A DNA stretch of 64,000 nucleotides, from NCBI RefSeq assembly GCF_030651835.1, contig NZ_JAUSBX010000036.1, forward strand, positions 21,171 to 85,170, in the 5' to 3' direction. Shown here in pieces: positions 36,077 to 45,196 of the stretch (its first letter is position 1; every line of letters begins with the position of its first letter). This stretch comes from Methylicorpusculum sp. (lineage in GTDB: Bacteria; Pseudomonadota; Gammaproteobacteria; Methylococcales; Methylomonadaceae). The translations under genes were made by a program, and so were the position numbers. Under the pieces are notes generated by a model that was not told the DNA's origin, did no database searches, and saw nothing but the letters and a program-made list of their open reading frames with translations.

Positions 36077-37059
36077 GACCGATTCACCTCGCACAGTTTC
36101 AACACCAGCAATAAAGCAATCATCAGACTGGCCCATTGATAACAAAGCCCTGATAAATCCTGCTTGGGTAGGCGTTCAAAATAATGTAACGGACGATTTT
36201 CCAGTTTATCGATATCGTCAATAGCCGATTGCAAACCTTCAGGAGACTCGGCTTCATAAACGTGATAAGGCACATTCAAACTAGAAAAAAACAAATGCAG
36301 ATACTTTTCCGGCAAGGCCTGGGCATTGTCATCACGCGAATTATCAGGTTTTTCATGAATACCGGGGCTGTTGGCCGTCCGTAAAAAAACCCAATATAAA
36401 TGGATAGGCTGTTCCTTGATTAACGTGCGCAAGGCTTGCTCACTGTCTGAATCAATTGCAGCTGCCCCGTCGGAAACCAAAACCACAATCCGGGTTCCTG
36501 AAGTCGGCTGCTCGTCAAAAAAAGACAAGGCCATGGCCAAACCTTTGCTGACATGGGTATAAGCCAATGCCGGTGTCGCTGTCGCGGCGATCGCGGCATG
36601 CAGCGCCTGCTTATTTTCGGTCAGCGGCATGACAAACAAAGGTGCCGTGCTGAACTCGGCAATACCCATCAAATCATGAACACGTTTGTCGATAAATTCA
36701 GTCAACAGTCTTCTTGCGGCCGAAGATTTGGACTCTTCCTGATCATTCATCGGAGCTTTGCCGGCAAATGTGGTATCCATGCTGTTACTTCTATCCAACA
36801 GCAGCACGATATGGGCACCCTGACCAATCCGCTCGATGCGTTGTTCTTTTAAATATAAGCCGGACAAACCCAGTATTAACAAACCAATCGCCGCCATACC
36901 AATTAAGCGAATGAAGACTGAAAGCAAGGTCGAGAGAGCATCACTGGGCAGGATAGCCAGCCAAGGATAACCTTGCGGTTTGATGCCGGTTCTCAGCAGA
37001 GGCACTGTCATCAAAAGCAATCCGGAAAGAAGCCACGGTGTATCGAAATTAATCAGCAC
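36073..37059 (-). CDS. mxaC: MxaC: von Willebrand factor A protein
   Basis: A 328-residue protein of the BatA/MxaC type. There is an N-terminal membrane pair (PWLLSGLLLMTVPLL, LIGMAAIGLLILGL), a VWA domain with the metal site LLLDRSNSMD, a TPLTENKQALHAAI region and a C-terminal helix (WASLMIALLLVLKLCEV). MxaC is needed for active methanol dehydrogenase in methylotrophs; its exact job is not known. It overlaps mxaK by four bases. Confidence 0.88.
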   Translation of the reverse strand: MLINFDTPWLLSGLLLMTVPLLRTGIKPQGYPWLAILPSDALSTLLSVFIRLIGMAAIGLLILGLSGLYLKEQRIERIGQGAHIVLLLDRSNSMDTTFAGKAPMNDQEESKSSAARRLLTEFIDKRVHDLMGIAEFSTAPLFVMPLTENKQALHAAIAATATPALAYTHVSKGLAMALSFFDEQPTSGTRIVVLVSDGAAAIDSDSEQALRTLIKEQPIHLYWVFLRTANSPGIHEKPDNSRDDNAQALPEKYLHLFFSSLNVPYHVYEAESPEGLQSAIDDIDKLENRPLHYFERLPKQDLSGLCYQWASLMIALLLVLKLCEVNRS

Positions 37060-37062
37060 AAC

Positions 37063-38001
37063 TCAGCCTCTTTCCAGTTCAACACAGCGTTGACACAATC
37101 TTCTCAGCGCGGACCATTCATCAGCACCGACAGACGGATTGCCACCGAAAAAATAATCGTTGGAAAAATTAAAAAACCACTCCAAATCGGGGCCTATTTC
37201 TTTGAACTCCGGCCTTCGTCTGTAAAACTCTGACAAGCGGTGCTTAAACAGGGGTTTATGGTTCAACTGATTGAAAGCTTGATGAATAATCATCAAAGCC
37301 AAACCCAGTTCATTGGGCTGCAGTTTTTTTAACTGCCTGTTTGCCCGACTAAAAATGCTGCGCCTTGAAAAACCAATGAAATAGCCGTAACGAAAGGCTA
37401 ATAGCCAGCCGCTGATCATGCCTAACGCTAAACTACCCGATAAGGCACGCCATGCATTCTGCGAAGAAATGAGGGTGGGCGTTGCATCGGGCCGCCGATA
37501 TGTGTTGCCGTCCTCTTTTCTGACCCCCAATTCATGAATTGGTGACACGGTAAATGGCCACTCGGGCACCAGCTGTTCAATCGACTGCTCACCTTGTTTG
37601 AACCGAAGTGTGAATCCGGGAATAGACAACATTTTGACTTCCAGCGGCGCGTAAAAGACCTGATACGTCAACTCGATTTCAGACAGATGCTCTGAAACTG
37701 GCCGAACAGTAATTTGATCGACTGAAAGCCAGCGATTAAGATCACCTTTGGTTGGCAGACTTGCCGACTCCAAATGGATACCGGACCGGGTTTCTATTAT
37801 TAGCCGATGCCGTATTTTATCGCCTATCACATAACCAAACGGCTTAGGCGTCTCAAATTCAAATCGTTCGATAGGCGGAGGCAGTCCTTCTGAACAGGCA
37901 ACCAGTAAAAACAATGAATACACCAGAAAAAAGCGGCCATATTTTAATATTTGACTGATAAAACATTTATCTGCGCTATAAAAGGGACCGGCTGATCTCA
38001 T
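37063..38001 (-). CDS. mxaA: MxaA: lipoprotein-like protein for calcium insertion
   Basis: A 312-residue protein with a hydrophobic leader ending in a lipobox-like LFLLVAC. A beta-rich region follows (FGYVIGDKIRHRLIIETRSG), then one membrane helix at about 190-208 (SLALGMISGWLLAFRYGY) and a cytoplasmic C-terminal helical part. MxaA loss in methylotrophs gives calcium-free, inactive methanol dehydrogenase. It overlaps mxaS by four bases. Confidence 0.85.
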   Translation of the reverse strand: MRSAGPFYSADKCFISQILKYGRFFLVYSLFLLVACSEGLPPPIERFEFETPKPFGYVIGDKIRHRLIIETRSGIHLESASLPTKGDLNRWLSVDQITVRPVSEHLSEIELTYQVFYAPLEVKMLSIPGFTLRFKQGEQSIEQLVPEWPFTVSPIHELGVRKEDGNTYRRPDATPTLISSQNAWRALSGSLALGMISGWLLAFRYGYFIGFSRRSIFSRANRQLKKLQPNELGLALMIIHQAFNQLNHKPLFKHRLSEFYRRRPEFKEIGPDLEWFFNFSNDYFFGGNPSVGADEWSALRRLCQRCVELERG

Positions 38002-38849
38002 AATGCTCTCGCCTGAAAATAACGGGTGACTTCTTCAGATTGATAACCTTGGTTTATAAACAACGGTTCTGTGCCTAACGATCTGAAACACTGTTGTAAG
38101 TCGGCTTTTCGTTGAACGTAGGCTTCAATAATTTGTTTTTTGTACGCCGGTCTCATCAGTAAAGTGCGGGTAGCTCCGTTTTCCTTGTCTTTAAATTTGA
38201 CGATACCCCATTCCGGCAAATCCAAATAAGACGTCTCATTCCACAACACAACAGGAACGACCGTATGCCTGTTCAGTTGCGGCAGCAGCGCTTTGAGCAG
38301 AGTCAGATCAAAGTGAAAATCGGAAATCAAAAAAATCAATGCGTGTTGTGAAGCTATGAGTGCAGGCGTTTTGAGCAAGCCGGAACTGGATCCAACCGGT
38401 GTTAATTCAGCCAACTGTCCGGCCATTTTTTGGACGATCCCCCAATGATGGCCGGCCGGAATATGCCACTTGCCACTGACATCAGCATCACAGCCGATAA
38501 AACCGAAACGGTCGCCAACCTGATAAGCCGAAAGCGCGGCCGAAAGCATAAATTCGGACATAACTCGCATCAAAGATGATTGCCCTTGCATCCCCATGGA
38601 CCCCGACAAATCGGCGATCATGTAAAGTGTGGTTTGTGAGTGCTGTTGAAAGACTTTGACCCGATAGGATTGGAATGGATTAAGCAGGCTGGCTCTCAAA
38701 TCGATGCGCCGGGTATCGGGATTAGCCATCAACGGCACATGCGTCTTGAACAGCTGACCCGCGCCTGTCAGTCGTCCCGGATGCGCTCCGGGATAAATAG
38801 GGGTTGACGGCTGCCCCAGACGATAAATAAAGGGTGTGGTAGAAAACAT
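37998..38849 (-). CDS. mxaS: MxaS: DUF58/VWA-type protein
   Basis: A 283-residue protein of the DUF58 type. It contains the VWA metal site DLSGSMG (in YMIADLSGSMGMQGQSSLM) and the LIFLISDFHFDLTLL segment, and is cytosolic by lack of hydrophobic helices. DUF58 proteins work with MoxR ATPases such as the neighbouring mxaR. The spacing to mxaP is 21 bases, and mxaA overlaps by four. Confidence 0.88.
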   Translation of the reverse strand: MFSTTPFIYRLGQPSTPIYPGAHPGRLTGAGQLFKTHVPLMANPDTRRIDLRASLLNPFQSYRVKVFQQHSQTTLYMIADLSGSMGMQGQSSLMRVMSEFMLSAALSAYQVGDRFGFIGCDADVSGKWHIPAGHHWGIVQKMAGQLAELTPVGSSSGLLKTPALIASQHALIFLISDFHFDLTLLKALLPQLNRHTVVPVVLWNETSYLDLPEWGIVKFKDKENGATRTLLMRPAYKKQIIEAYVQRKADLQQCFRSLGTEPLFINQGYQSEEVTRYFQARAL

Positions 38850-38870
38850 CGATAAACCAAGACAAATGCG

Positions 38871-39497
38871 CTATTGATCGGTAATCAAATGAACAAATAA
38901 ACCGCTGATCACTAAATAAGCCGGTAAAGCAAATTTAAGCGGTGTTTTTATCAACCAATTAATAAGGCCTGACACCTGTTGATCGTCATGGTTATAAATC
39001 GCTTCGCCCAATAGCCAAAGCAAGGTATTAGCCAAACACAGAGCCAACAAAACAAAGAAACCAATGTCGCTGAATAAAAACGATTTGGACGCCAGCAGCG
39101 TGACTTTTTCGCTGGCATGTAAAAAATTGGCCACCAAGATACCGATCATCAATGCCCCTTCATCAAAAGCCACAACGAAGAACGTATAGGTCAGTTGTCT
39201 CAGTTTTTTAACTGTTATTTCGAAACGGTTCAGATGTTCGGCCAGATAGATAAGCGGCAAGCTGGCACACAGTAACAACAAGCCGATAACCGACAGCAAA
39301 ATCCAGAACTTATAACCCACCGCGTCATTGACCGCATTCGTGTAATAGGCCGCATATGCCACCTCAGCGTATTTATCCAGCGCTGTAGCCACATAGGAGC
39401 CGATAAAACCGACACCGGCCCAAGTTAAATAAGTTGCTTTTAGATGCTTTAATCCTGCTTTGGGAATAATAATCGCCAAGTATTTTTGATAATTCAT
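38871..39497 (-). CDS. mxaP: MxaP-like polytopic membrane protein of the mxa cluster
   Basis: About 208 residues with four or five hydrophobic segments (FWILLSVIGLLLLCASLPLI, IGFFVLLALCLANTLLWLL, FALPAYLVISGLFVHLI). It sits between mxaR and mxaS, where gammaproteobacterial methanotrophs carry a gene named mxaP; the name rests on this position. An upstream TTG at 39530 would add 11 residues. No motif suggests its function; a role in methanol dehydrogenase assembly is inferred. Confidence 0.65.
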   Translation of the reverse strand: MNYQKYLAIIIPKAGLKHLKATYLTWAGVGFIGSYVATALDKYAEVAYAAYYTNAVNDAVGYKFWILLSVIGLLLLCASLPLIYLAEHLNRFEITVKKLRQLTYTFFVVAFDEGALMIGILVANFLHASEKVTLLASKSFLFSDIGFFVLLALCLANTLLWLLGEAIYNHDDQQVSGLINWLIKTPLKFALPAYLVISGLFVHLITDQ

Positions 39498-39554
39498 GGG
39501 CTTACGGTTAATCTGAAAAAACAGGTCCAAAAAAACTCAGGGTGGCTGATTGGG

Positions 39555-39624
39555 AGGATGGATAAGCGACAGCACATCCACCTTTAACAGCATTAGCGGA
39601 TGCGGCAGGTGGCTTATCCGTCCT
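39555..39624. repeat. REP-like palindromic element between mxaR and mxaP
   Basis: Arms AGGATGGATAAGC (39555-39567) and GCTTATCCGTCCT (39612-39624) pair at 12 of 13 positions. Inner GCATCC-type boxes give a second pairing. Palindromes containing GGATAAGC and GCATCC are a known style of dispersed intergenic repeat in gammaproteobacteria. It may fold in the mRNA between mxaR and mxaP. Confidence 0.6.
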
Positions 39625-39683
39625 ACAACGGCCTTTCATTTGCAGAGGTGATGCCCAAGTTTTCATGAACGTTAGGGTTCTGG

Positions 39684-40703
39684 TTATGGTGCAGCCACAG
39701 CGTCAAGAATGCCGTTGATCAGTTGGGGCATCAGTTCATCTTTCCGGTAGGCATAAACCGGCGCCAGAAAAATCCGGTGCGCCATGGTTACGTGATAAAC
39801 CGCTTGAACATCCTCGGGCAGCAAAACGGTTCTGTTATTCAACCAGGCCCTGACTTTTGCGGCTTTAATGAAATAACTCATACCGCGCGGGCTTGCTCCT
39901 GCCTGTATCAATGACGGCATCTCCACGTCACTTAATTTCACACCGTATTGACCAGGATCAGCGCTGGCCTTCCATAAATCCAGCGCATAGCTGCGCAGTC
40001 TTGGGCTGGGCTCCAGTGTTTTCTGGATAAGACCGGAAATGTCGTTCAGCTCATAATATTTGAGCGAATCGCGGTCAATACCGGCAATCAATGAATCGAC
40101 ATCATGAAAGCGCGGATTGAACATCAGCTCATCCAGCACGGCATCATCAACCGGGGTGTTGACATTGATTTCCATCAAAAACCGGTCGCGGGCCGCGGCC
40201 GGTAATTCGAAAGTTTCTTCTCTTTCCACCCGATTGCGATCAGCAAAAACCTGGATATGCGGAAAACGATATTCTCGGTTAAAGGCGCTGACGCTGCCTT
40301 CTGACATAGCCCTTAATAACAGCGAATGAACCTGAGGCCGTGCCCGGTTAATCTCATTAAAAAAGAAAGTCGACAATTGCTCACCTTCCTTGAGCAAAGG
40401 CCCGGGATCGACACAGGGCCGGCCTTCTTGGTTTAAATAGGTGTAATAAATAAGGTCGGCGGGCATCAAATCGATAGTGCCTTCAATCCGTTGATAGCTG
40501 CCTCCCAAGCCCTGTGCAACCGCTCGCAGCAACGTAGTTTTGCCGACGCCGACACCGCCTTCCAGCAAAACATGGCCTCGCGCAAAAATAGCGATCAGCA
40601 CATTTCTGATTGTGGCTGATTGCCCAATGACGACCTGATTGATGTTGCTTTCAAACTGAAGCGCTTTATCGCGCCAGTCAGTGAATAAAGAATCTGTTTT
40701 CAT
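39684..40703 (-). CDS. mxaR: MxaR: MoxR-type AAA+ ATPase
   Basis: The 339-residue product from the ATG at 40703 (MKTDSLFTDWRDKALQFESN) has the MoxR core: VVIGQ start, Walker A GGVGVGKTTLLRA, Walker B FFFNEINRA, sensor region YRFPHIQVFADRN, and SPRGMSYFIKAAKVRAWL near the C-terminus. The usual ANP before the sensor is replaced by AD-N. MoxR ATPases act as chaperones with VWA partners, here mxaS, mxaC and mxaL. A longer in-frame start (40817) would lie upstream of a terminator-like hairpin, so it is rejected. Confidence 0.9.
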   Translation of the reverse strand: MKTDSLFTDWRDKALQFESNINQVVIGQSATIRNVLIAIFARGHVLLEGGVGVGKTTLLRAVAQGLGGSYQRIEGTIDLMPADLIYYTYLNQEGRPCVDPGPLLKEGEQLSTFFFNEINRARPQVHSLLLRAMSEGSVSAFNREYRFPHIQVFADRNRVEREETFELPAAARDRFLMEINVNTPVDDAVLDELMFNPRFHDVDSLIAGIDRDSLKYYELNDISGLIQKTLEPSPRLRSYALDLWKASADPGQYGVKLSDVEMPSLIQAGASPRGMSYFIKAAKVRAWLNNRTVLLPEDVQAVYHVTMAHRIFLAPVYAYRKDELMPQLINGILDAVAAP

Positions 40704-41047
40704 AGTTTTAAAAAAAGCCCCGGCGCATGGCTGTGCCGAGGCTATAAAGTCTATTAGTCTTAATAACACATTTGAAACCGTCAACGACTGCCGGCGTTTG
40801 GGTTTCGGAGAAAACATAAAAGATTCCTGTAACCATTAAGCGAAGACATCAACCGATGCTGTAAAACACATTGGCGGGGTCTGCTTAGTCCCCTAATCCA
40901 AGCTTGATAATTTCAGATGACTTTTATATTTAGGATCTGCAATCCTTTGCAGAATTGGTATTTGCCGGATGGATAACGTTTCGTAAGTTGAGCGGAATGT
41001 TAACCCTAACCCAATCTGCGCCCCATTGACTCCATCTTGCAAAAAAT
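40704..41047. other. Intergenic region between mxaI and mxaR
   Basis: It contains the terminator-like hairpin at 40710-40743. The rest (40745-41047) holds no gene I can support. At this size it could contain a promoter for mxaR-mxaL, but no convincing box pair was found. Confidence 0.5.
40710..40743 (-). terminator. Terminator-like hairpin between mxaI and mxaR
   Basis: On the minus strand AGCCTCGGCAC and GCGCCGGGGCT can pair with a short loop (one mismatch), followed directly by TTTTTTT. This is a classic intrinsic terminator. It lies just seven bases before the mxaR start codon. It would separate the highly expressed mxaFJGI message from the maturation genes, either ending transcription or letting a fraction through. 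Confidence 0.8.
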
Positions 41048-41329
41048 CTAGTTTTCTTCTATTTCATAAACAAATTTCCCGGTTTCGATTAAATGCTTCG
41101 TGCGTTTTTCGTTACGGGCTTCCATTTCCTTGATCGATTGGGCTTGTTTATTCAATTCGTTAGCATCGTGTTTCGGATCGTATTTACTTCCCGCTACCTG
41201 CGCCGGAAAGCCGGGTTTGGGCTCCCAGCAAACACCCGGCTCCTTGCAGTTGGTTCCGTCATAAGCCGAGGCCGAAAATGACATCACTGAAGCTAATGTC
41301 ATCATGCTGATAGAAATTAATTTGTTCAT
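41048..41329 (-). CDS. mxaI: Methanol dehydrogenase small (beta) subunit MxaI
   Basis: A 93-residue precursor with a signal peptide ending near SFSASA, leaving a lysine-rich mature protein of about 71 residues that begins YDGTNCKEPGVCWEPKPGF. The two cysteines form the known disulfide. It wraps the MxaF large subunit in the periplasmic alpha2-beta2 enzyme; its catalytic role is unclear. It follows mxaG by 15 bases and a purine-rich start region. Confidence 0.96.
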   Translation of the reverse strand: MNKLISISMMTLASVMSFSASAYDGTNCKEPGVCWEPKPGFPAQVAGSKYDPKHDANELNKQAQSIKEMEARNEKRTKHLIETGKFVYEIEEN

Positions 41330-41344
41330 GTTTAACTCCTTAAA

Positions 41345-41818
41345 TTATTTTAACCATTTCGCTTTTTGCGGGTCACCGGTGTAAATCGAGCGCAGAAACG
41401 CCATAATTTGCAGCATTTGATCGGTTGAGAAATTGACATACTGCGGTCCCATCATGCCGTTAGCACCACCAAATAAAATTTCAAACAAACCCTGATCAGT
41501 CAAACCGCTGGGATACGTCCAGTAATCATCGGCAAGGCCCGGCCCTAATTTGCCTTCTGCTTCATGCCCATGGCATCCAGAACAGCCTGTCATGTAGAGA
41601 CTTTTACCTTCAGCTACAACTTTTTCGTTGCCGTTATAGGGGTTTTTACCGGTTTTTAAAAACTCTTTGAATGCCTCGGTATCGCCGCCTTTTTTGGCGA
41701 AACTCAGATCCAGGGCTTCACCGGTCAAAGCATGACGCAAGGTAATATCGGCATGCGCCAGGGTGCCTGACATAGCCAAAGCCATACCAATACCGGCCGC
41801 TATTTGTTTAATTTTCAT
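41345..41818 (-). CDS. mxaG: Cytochrome cL, MxaG, electron acceptor of methanol dehydrogenase
   Basis: The preferred start at 41818 (MKIKQIAAGIGMALAMSG) gives a normal signal peptide with cleavage after LAHA. An earlier start at 41836 overlaps the mxaJ stop by four bases and adds six residues. The mature protein has one haem site (CSGCH) and an axial-methionine region (NGMMGPQYV). It takes electrons from MxaF/MxaI and passes them to a class I cytochrome. Confidence 0.95.
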   Translation of the reverse strand: MKIKQIAAGIGMALAMSGTLAHADITLRHALTGEALDLSFAKKGGDTEAFKEFLKTGKNPYNGNEKVVAEGKSLYMTGCSGCHGHEAEGKLGPGLADDYWTYPSGLTDQGLFEILFGGANGMMGPQYVNFSTDQMLQIMAFLRSIYTGDPQKAKWLK

Positions 41819-41832
41819 GATTTTGTAATTCC

Positions 41833-42684
41833 TCATTTCGATACTAAAACCTGTTCAGGTTCATCAACCAACGGAATCCCCTCGGCTTGTAAAATTTGTG
41901 TGATCTCATCGCTGCGATTCTCAACTGCTTTCTCCAGCTCTTTTAACAAAGCTGTATCATCTTTTCTGACTCCTAAAGACGTACTGTAATGAAACCCGAC
42001 TTTTTCTCCGTCCGCGCGTTTGTTGTCATCCGGTATCAACGTCATCGTTAAAGATGTCGATGAAGCTTTAACATATCGGGCCGCTGCCGGACCCCACAAA
42101 ACGGCGACATCGGCTTTGCCACCCGAGACTTCGGACACCAATTTTTCATTTTCATACTTGATATATTCGTTTCTGCGTGACTTGAAACCGGCCAGTTCAT
42201 GCATGTAATTGAACATATCGTTATAGCGTCCGATAGCTCTCATCATGACTTCTGGAGGAGTTCCCGGCACAAAAGCAATACGTTCGGCTTTTCTCAGTGC
42301 TTCGTCATCCCATGATTTAATTTCATCGGTACCTTCAGTTCGGGTGATAAAAACATACCCGGACCTATAATAGGGCTTGGTCGTCAACACGCGGGGATCA
42401 CCGGCATCCATTCCGATCACAACATCACATAAACCCTTGTCCAAAAAATCACGAACGATATAACGCGGATCGGCCCAGGTGACGAATTCGACTTTTCGGC
42501 CTAATTCATCAGCGATAATTTCAGCTAATTTATTCTCAAAACCTTCGCCTTTTTTATTGGAATAAGGCATTTCGTTTTCAGCACTGCATACTTTTAAAGC
42601 TTGTCTTTCAGCGTGTACCGGTTGCAATCCACATCCGGCGGTGACTAACAAGCCTGCAAACAAAACGATAATTTGCTTTTTCAT
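41833..42684 (-). CDS. mxaJ: MxaJ: periplasmic solute-binding-like methanol dehydrogenase protein
   Basis: From the ATG at 42684 (MKKQIIVLFAGLLVTAGCG), with GAGGA five bases upstream, the protein is 283 residues with a signal peptide. The body has the two-lobe periplasmic binding protein fold (LKVCSAENEMPYSN, GLCDVVIGMDAGDPRVL, GKADVAVLWGPAAARY). MxaJ is needed for normal methanol oxidation and appears to help MxaF folding or assembly. It is the second gene of the operon. Confidence 0.93.
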   Translation of the reverse strand: MKKQIIVLFAGLLVTAGCGLQPVHAERQALKVCSAENEMPYSNKKGEGFENKLAEIIADELGRKVEFVTWADPRYIVRDFLDKGLCDVVIGMDAGDPRVLTTKPYYRSGYVFITRTEGTDEIKSWDDEALRKAERIAFVPGTPPEVMMRAIGRYNDMFNYMHELAGFKSRRNEYIKYENEKLVSEVSGGKADVAVLWGPAAARYVKASSTSLTMTLIPDDNKRADGEKVGFHYSTSLGVRKDDTALLKELEKAVENRSDEITQILQAEGIPLVDEPEQVLVSK

Positions 42685-42708
42685 TGAATTCCTCAAAAAT
42701 ACCGCCAT

Positions 42709-42743
42709 GCAGGCCGGATAGCGTCATCGCTAACCCGGCCTGC
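42709..42743 (-). promoter_or_regulatory. Strong hairpin between mxaF and mxaJ
   Basis: On the minus strand GCAGGCCGG and CCGGCCTGC pair, with an inner TAGCG/CGCTA extension around an ATGA loop. No T-run follows in the transcript direction. It begins seven bases after the mxaF stop. It is well placed to protect the 3' end of an mxaF message and so raise MxaF above the downstream proteins. Confidence 0.7.
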
Positions 42744-42749
42744 TTTTCA

Positions 42750-44558
42750 TTAGAGCGAGAACACCATAACGCCGCCACCCATTTGGGTGTGATGCGCCAA
42801 TTCTTTAAATGCACCAACGGCACCCAAACCAGCGGTTGGATCTTTAAGATCGAAAACCAATCCAACACCAGGCCAACCGCCTACACCGTAATAGATAGCA
42901 ACATATTGCTTACCGTCATGTTTGTAAGTGATCGGATGACCGATTACGCCGGAAGGCAGCTTGAACTTCCAAAGTTCTTCCCCGGTTTTGGAATTAAGCG
43001 CTTTGATATAACCATCCAAAGTACCGTAAAACACCAGGTCGCCTGCTGTCGCAGTCGTACCGCCCCAGACTGCAAATTTTTCCTGAACTTCCCATTCAAA
43101 TTCACCGGTTACCGAATTCATCGCTTTTACCTGACCCAGTGTGCCTTTGGGGCCTGGATACATATTCAGCGTTGCGCCGACAAAGAACTGCCCCGCACGA
43201 TAGGGCAACATGAACGGTTCCCAATCCATACAAATATGGTTCACACCCATGAAGAACAATTTTTTATTCGGATCGTAAGACTCGATGCCTTGGTTGTGAT
43301 AGCCCATCGCCGAAGGACAAATACCTTTGGCTTCATGATCCATATGGGTTGAATATTCAGGATCACGCACCGGCAAACCGGTTTTAAGGTCTACGTGCTT
43401 GACCCAGTTAACGGTGTTGTCGATCTTGAATGCATTAACCAGATCGCCGTTTTCACGGTTTAAGGTATAAACCAAACCATTACGATCTGGATGCGTCAGC
43501 AATTTGGTCATCTTGCCGTTAACCATTTGCTCGGATAAACCCATGTAGTTCACACCGGCATAATCCCACTCGTCATGAGGTGTTTTTTGGTAACCGAATT
43601 TAGCTTCGCCCGACTTAATGTCACGACCCCAGATAGTCATGGTCCATTTGTTATCGCCGGGACGCATGGTTTCATTCCACGGTGCTGGGTTACCTGATCC
43701 GTAATAGAGCATTTGTAAATCCGGGTCGTAGGCATACCACCCCCAATTGGTGCCGCCGCCTATTTTCCAGGCATCCCCTTCCCAGGTTTTCAGGCCCAAA
43801 CCGAATTGTCCGTAATGTGGATTGGCTTTGTTGAAATCCTTGGACAATTTAATGTCCTCATCAGGACCTGTCGCATAAACACGCCAGGCTTGTTTTCCAT
43901 CCTTTAGGTTATAAGCGGTTGCATACCCTCTTACCCCCAATTCAGCGCCGGAAGTACCGACGATCACCTTATCTTCAGCTACGAATGGAGCGATGGTCAG
44001 CGTCGAACCCATCGCGATATCGGAGTTTTCCATTTTCCATAACAGATCACCGGTTTTTGCATTGAGTGCAACGATATGGCCGTCTAATTGGTTAAGGAAA
44101 ATAGTTGCCGGGTAATCTTTACCTTGAGGCGCATAAGCCAGACCACGATTGACAACATCGCAACAGGCTACCGCTCTGGCAGCAGGGTTCTGTTTTGGTT
44201 TGAACTGCCACAAGATTTTATCCGGCTCTTTCAAGTCGATGGCAAACACGTTATTCGGATAGGGCGTGTGAACATACATGATGCCGTCAACGACCAACGG
44301 ACCGCCTTCGTGACCATTCAGAACACCGGTTGAAAAAGACCACGCAACTTTCAGATTTTTGACATTGGTAATATTGATGTCATAAAGTTCGCTAAAGTGA
44401 GTCGAACTGTAGTCTTTGGTCTGCATTACCCAATTGGTATTTTGACGGGACAATTTATCTAATTCTTTATTGGCCTGCGCCGATTGCGGCAATGCCAGAA
44501 TGGCGCTAGCCATTAATGCGGACGTTCCCACGTTACGTGCAAATTTCAACATTTGCAT
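42750..44558 (-). CDS. mxaF: Methanol dehydrogenase large subunit, calcium/PQQ type
   Basis: MxaF oxidises methanol to formaldehyde in the periplasm using PQQ and calcium. The 602-residue precursor has a signal peptide ending SAQA at about residue 29, the adjacent-cysteine disulfide C132-C133, tryptophan-docking repeats ([30 protein letters not shown]) and the catalytic Asp 332. Residue 334, two after that Asp, is Ala (WDYAGVN), which marks the calcium form; lanthanide XoxF enzymes have Asp there. GGAGGAATT precedes the ATG. It is the first gene of the operon. Confidence 0.97.
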   Translation of the reverse strand: MQMLKFARNVGTSALMASAILALPQSAQANKELDKLSRQNTNWVMQTKDYSSTHFSELYDINITNVKNLKVAWSFSTGVLNGHEGGPLVVDGIMYVHTPYPNNVFAIDLKEPDKILWQFKPKQNPAARAVACCDVVNRGLAYAPQGKDYPATIFLNQLDGHIVALNAKTGDLLWKMENSDIAMGSTLTIAPFVAEDKVIVGTSGAELGVRGYATAYNLKDGKQAWRVYATGPDEDIKLSKDFNKANPHYGQFGLGLKTWEGDAWKIGGGTNWGWYAYDPDLQMLYYGSGNPAPWNETMRPGDNKWTMTIWGRDIKSGEAKFGYQKTPHDEWDYAGVNYMGLSEQMVNGKMTKLLTHPDRNGLVYTLNRENGDLVNAFKIDNTVNWVKHVDLKTGLPVRDPEYSTHMDHEAKGICPSAMGYHNQGIESYDPNKKLFFMGVNHICMDWEPFMLPYRAGQFFVGATLNMYPGPKGTLGQVKAMNSVTGEFEWEVQEKFAVWGGTTATAGDLVFYGTLDGYIKALNSKTGEELWKFKLPSGVIGHPITYKHDGKQYVAIYYGVGGWPGVGLVFDLKDPTAGLGAVGAFKELAHHTQMGGGVMVFSL

Positions 44559-45196
44559 AATTCCTCCGAGTTAGTGTTCTGCTGTGAATTAAGGCATAGC
44601 CGCTGCATATCGAAGATACGATTTATGTTAACCAACTTACTTGATCTAAGTTCGCAAGGGGGTCGACACACAGGGCTACACTGCGAGCAAATTCTACGCA
44701 GATCGCTATACAGGCGTTACGGAAGAAGGCTTGATTTAAACCGGGAATAAGTCAGTTATATCCCAAGAAGAATTCCCGATACTTGATTCGGCTGTCAATC
44801 ATTCCCTGAAATTCTAGGCAACTTAAGTTGCGAATTTATTACCCCTTTCTGAAAATGAGTGACTTAGCAATATTTTTCAAAGTCATCCACTCAATCACCC
44901 TTTTTTAAAGCACTGTTCACGTTAGTCGTTGAAAGGACATCAACGCCGTCATTCCGGCAGGAATTGCCTGAGCCGTTAGATCGCATAAGCGAATCCAGAT
45001 CACACCGATGTGAAAATCCAACGCCATCCATGGCTTCTGGCCCCCGGCAATCTGTGCCGGGGTGACATCAACTATTAACGACCTGAGTTATTTGAAACCC
45101 AATCCTTAAGGTCAAGAAATCAGGAAAACGTCCCATAGTGTTGACGAATAGAAACGGGCATGATGCTAAGTTATTCATTCAAGGGAGCTTTTAGCG
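44559..45196. promoter_or_regulatory. Divergent promoter region of mxaF and mxaB-like gene, with inserted REP-like element
   Basis: This 638-base region separates the divergent mxaF (minus) and mxaB-like (plus) genes and should hold both promoters. On the minus strand TTGACA lies near 44790-44795 with GAATTC 17 bases later, a weak -10. A 119-base palindromic-ended element (44948-45066) occupies the middle. A purine-rich AAGGGAG at 45181 is the ribosome-binding site of the regulator gene. Confidence 0.55.
44948..45066. repeat. 119-bp REP/MITE-like element with imperfect terminal inverted repeats
   Basis: The left end GTCATTCCGGCAGGAATTGCC and the complement of the right end, GTCACCCCGGCACAGATTGCC, match at most positions. 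The right end alone also forms a hairpin (CCCCGGCA, five bases, TGCCGGGG). This is the look of REP-derived or miniature elements. It carries no gene and lies between the divergent promoters of mxaF and the regulator. Confidence 0.65.

Noticed and set aside
42750..44558. XoxF-type (lanthanide) methanol dehydrogenase
   Set aside because: Residue 334 is Ala, not Asp, and mxaI, mxaA, mxaK and mxaL are present, so this is the calcium enzyme.
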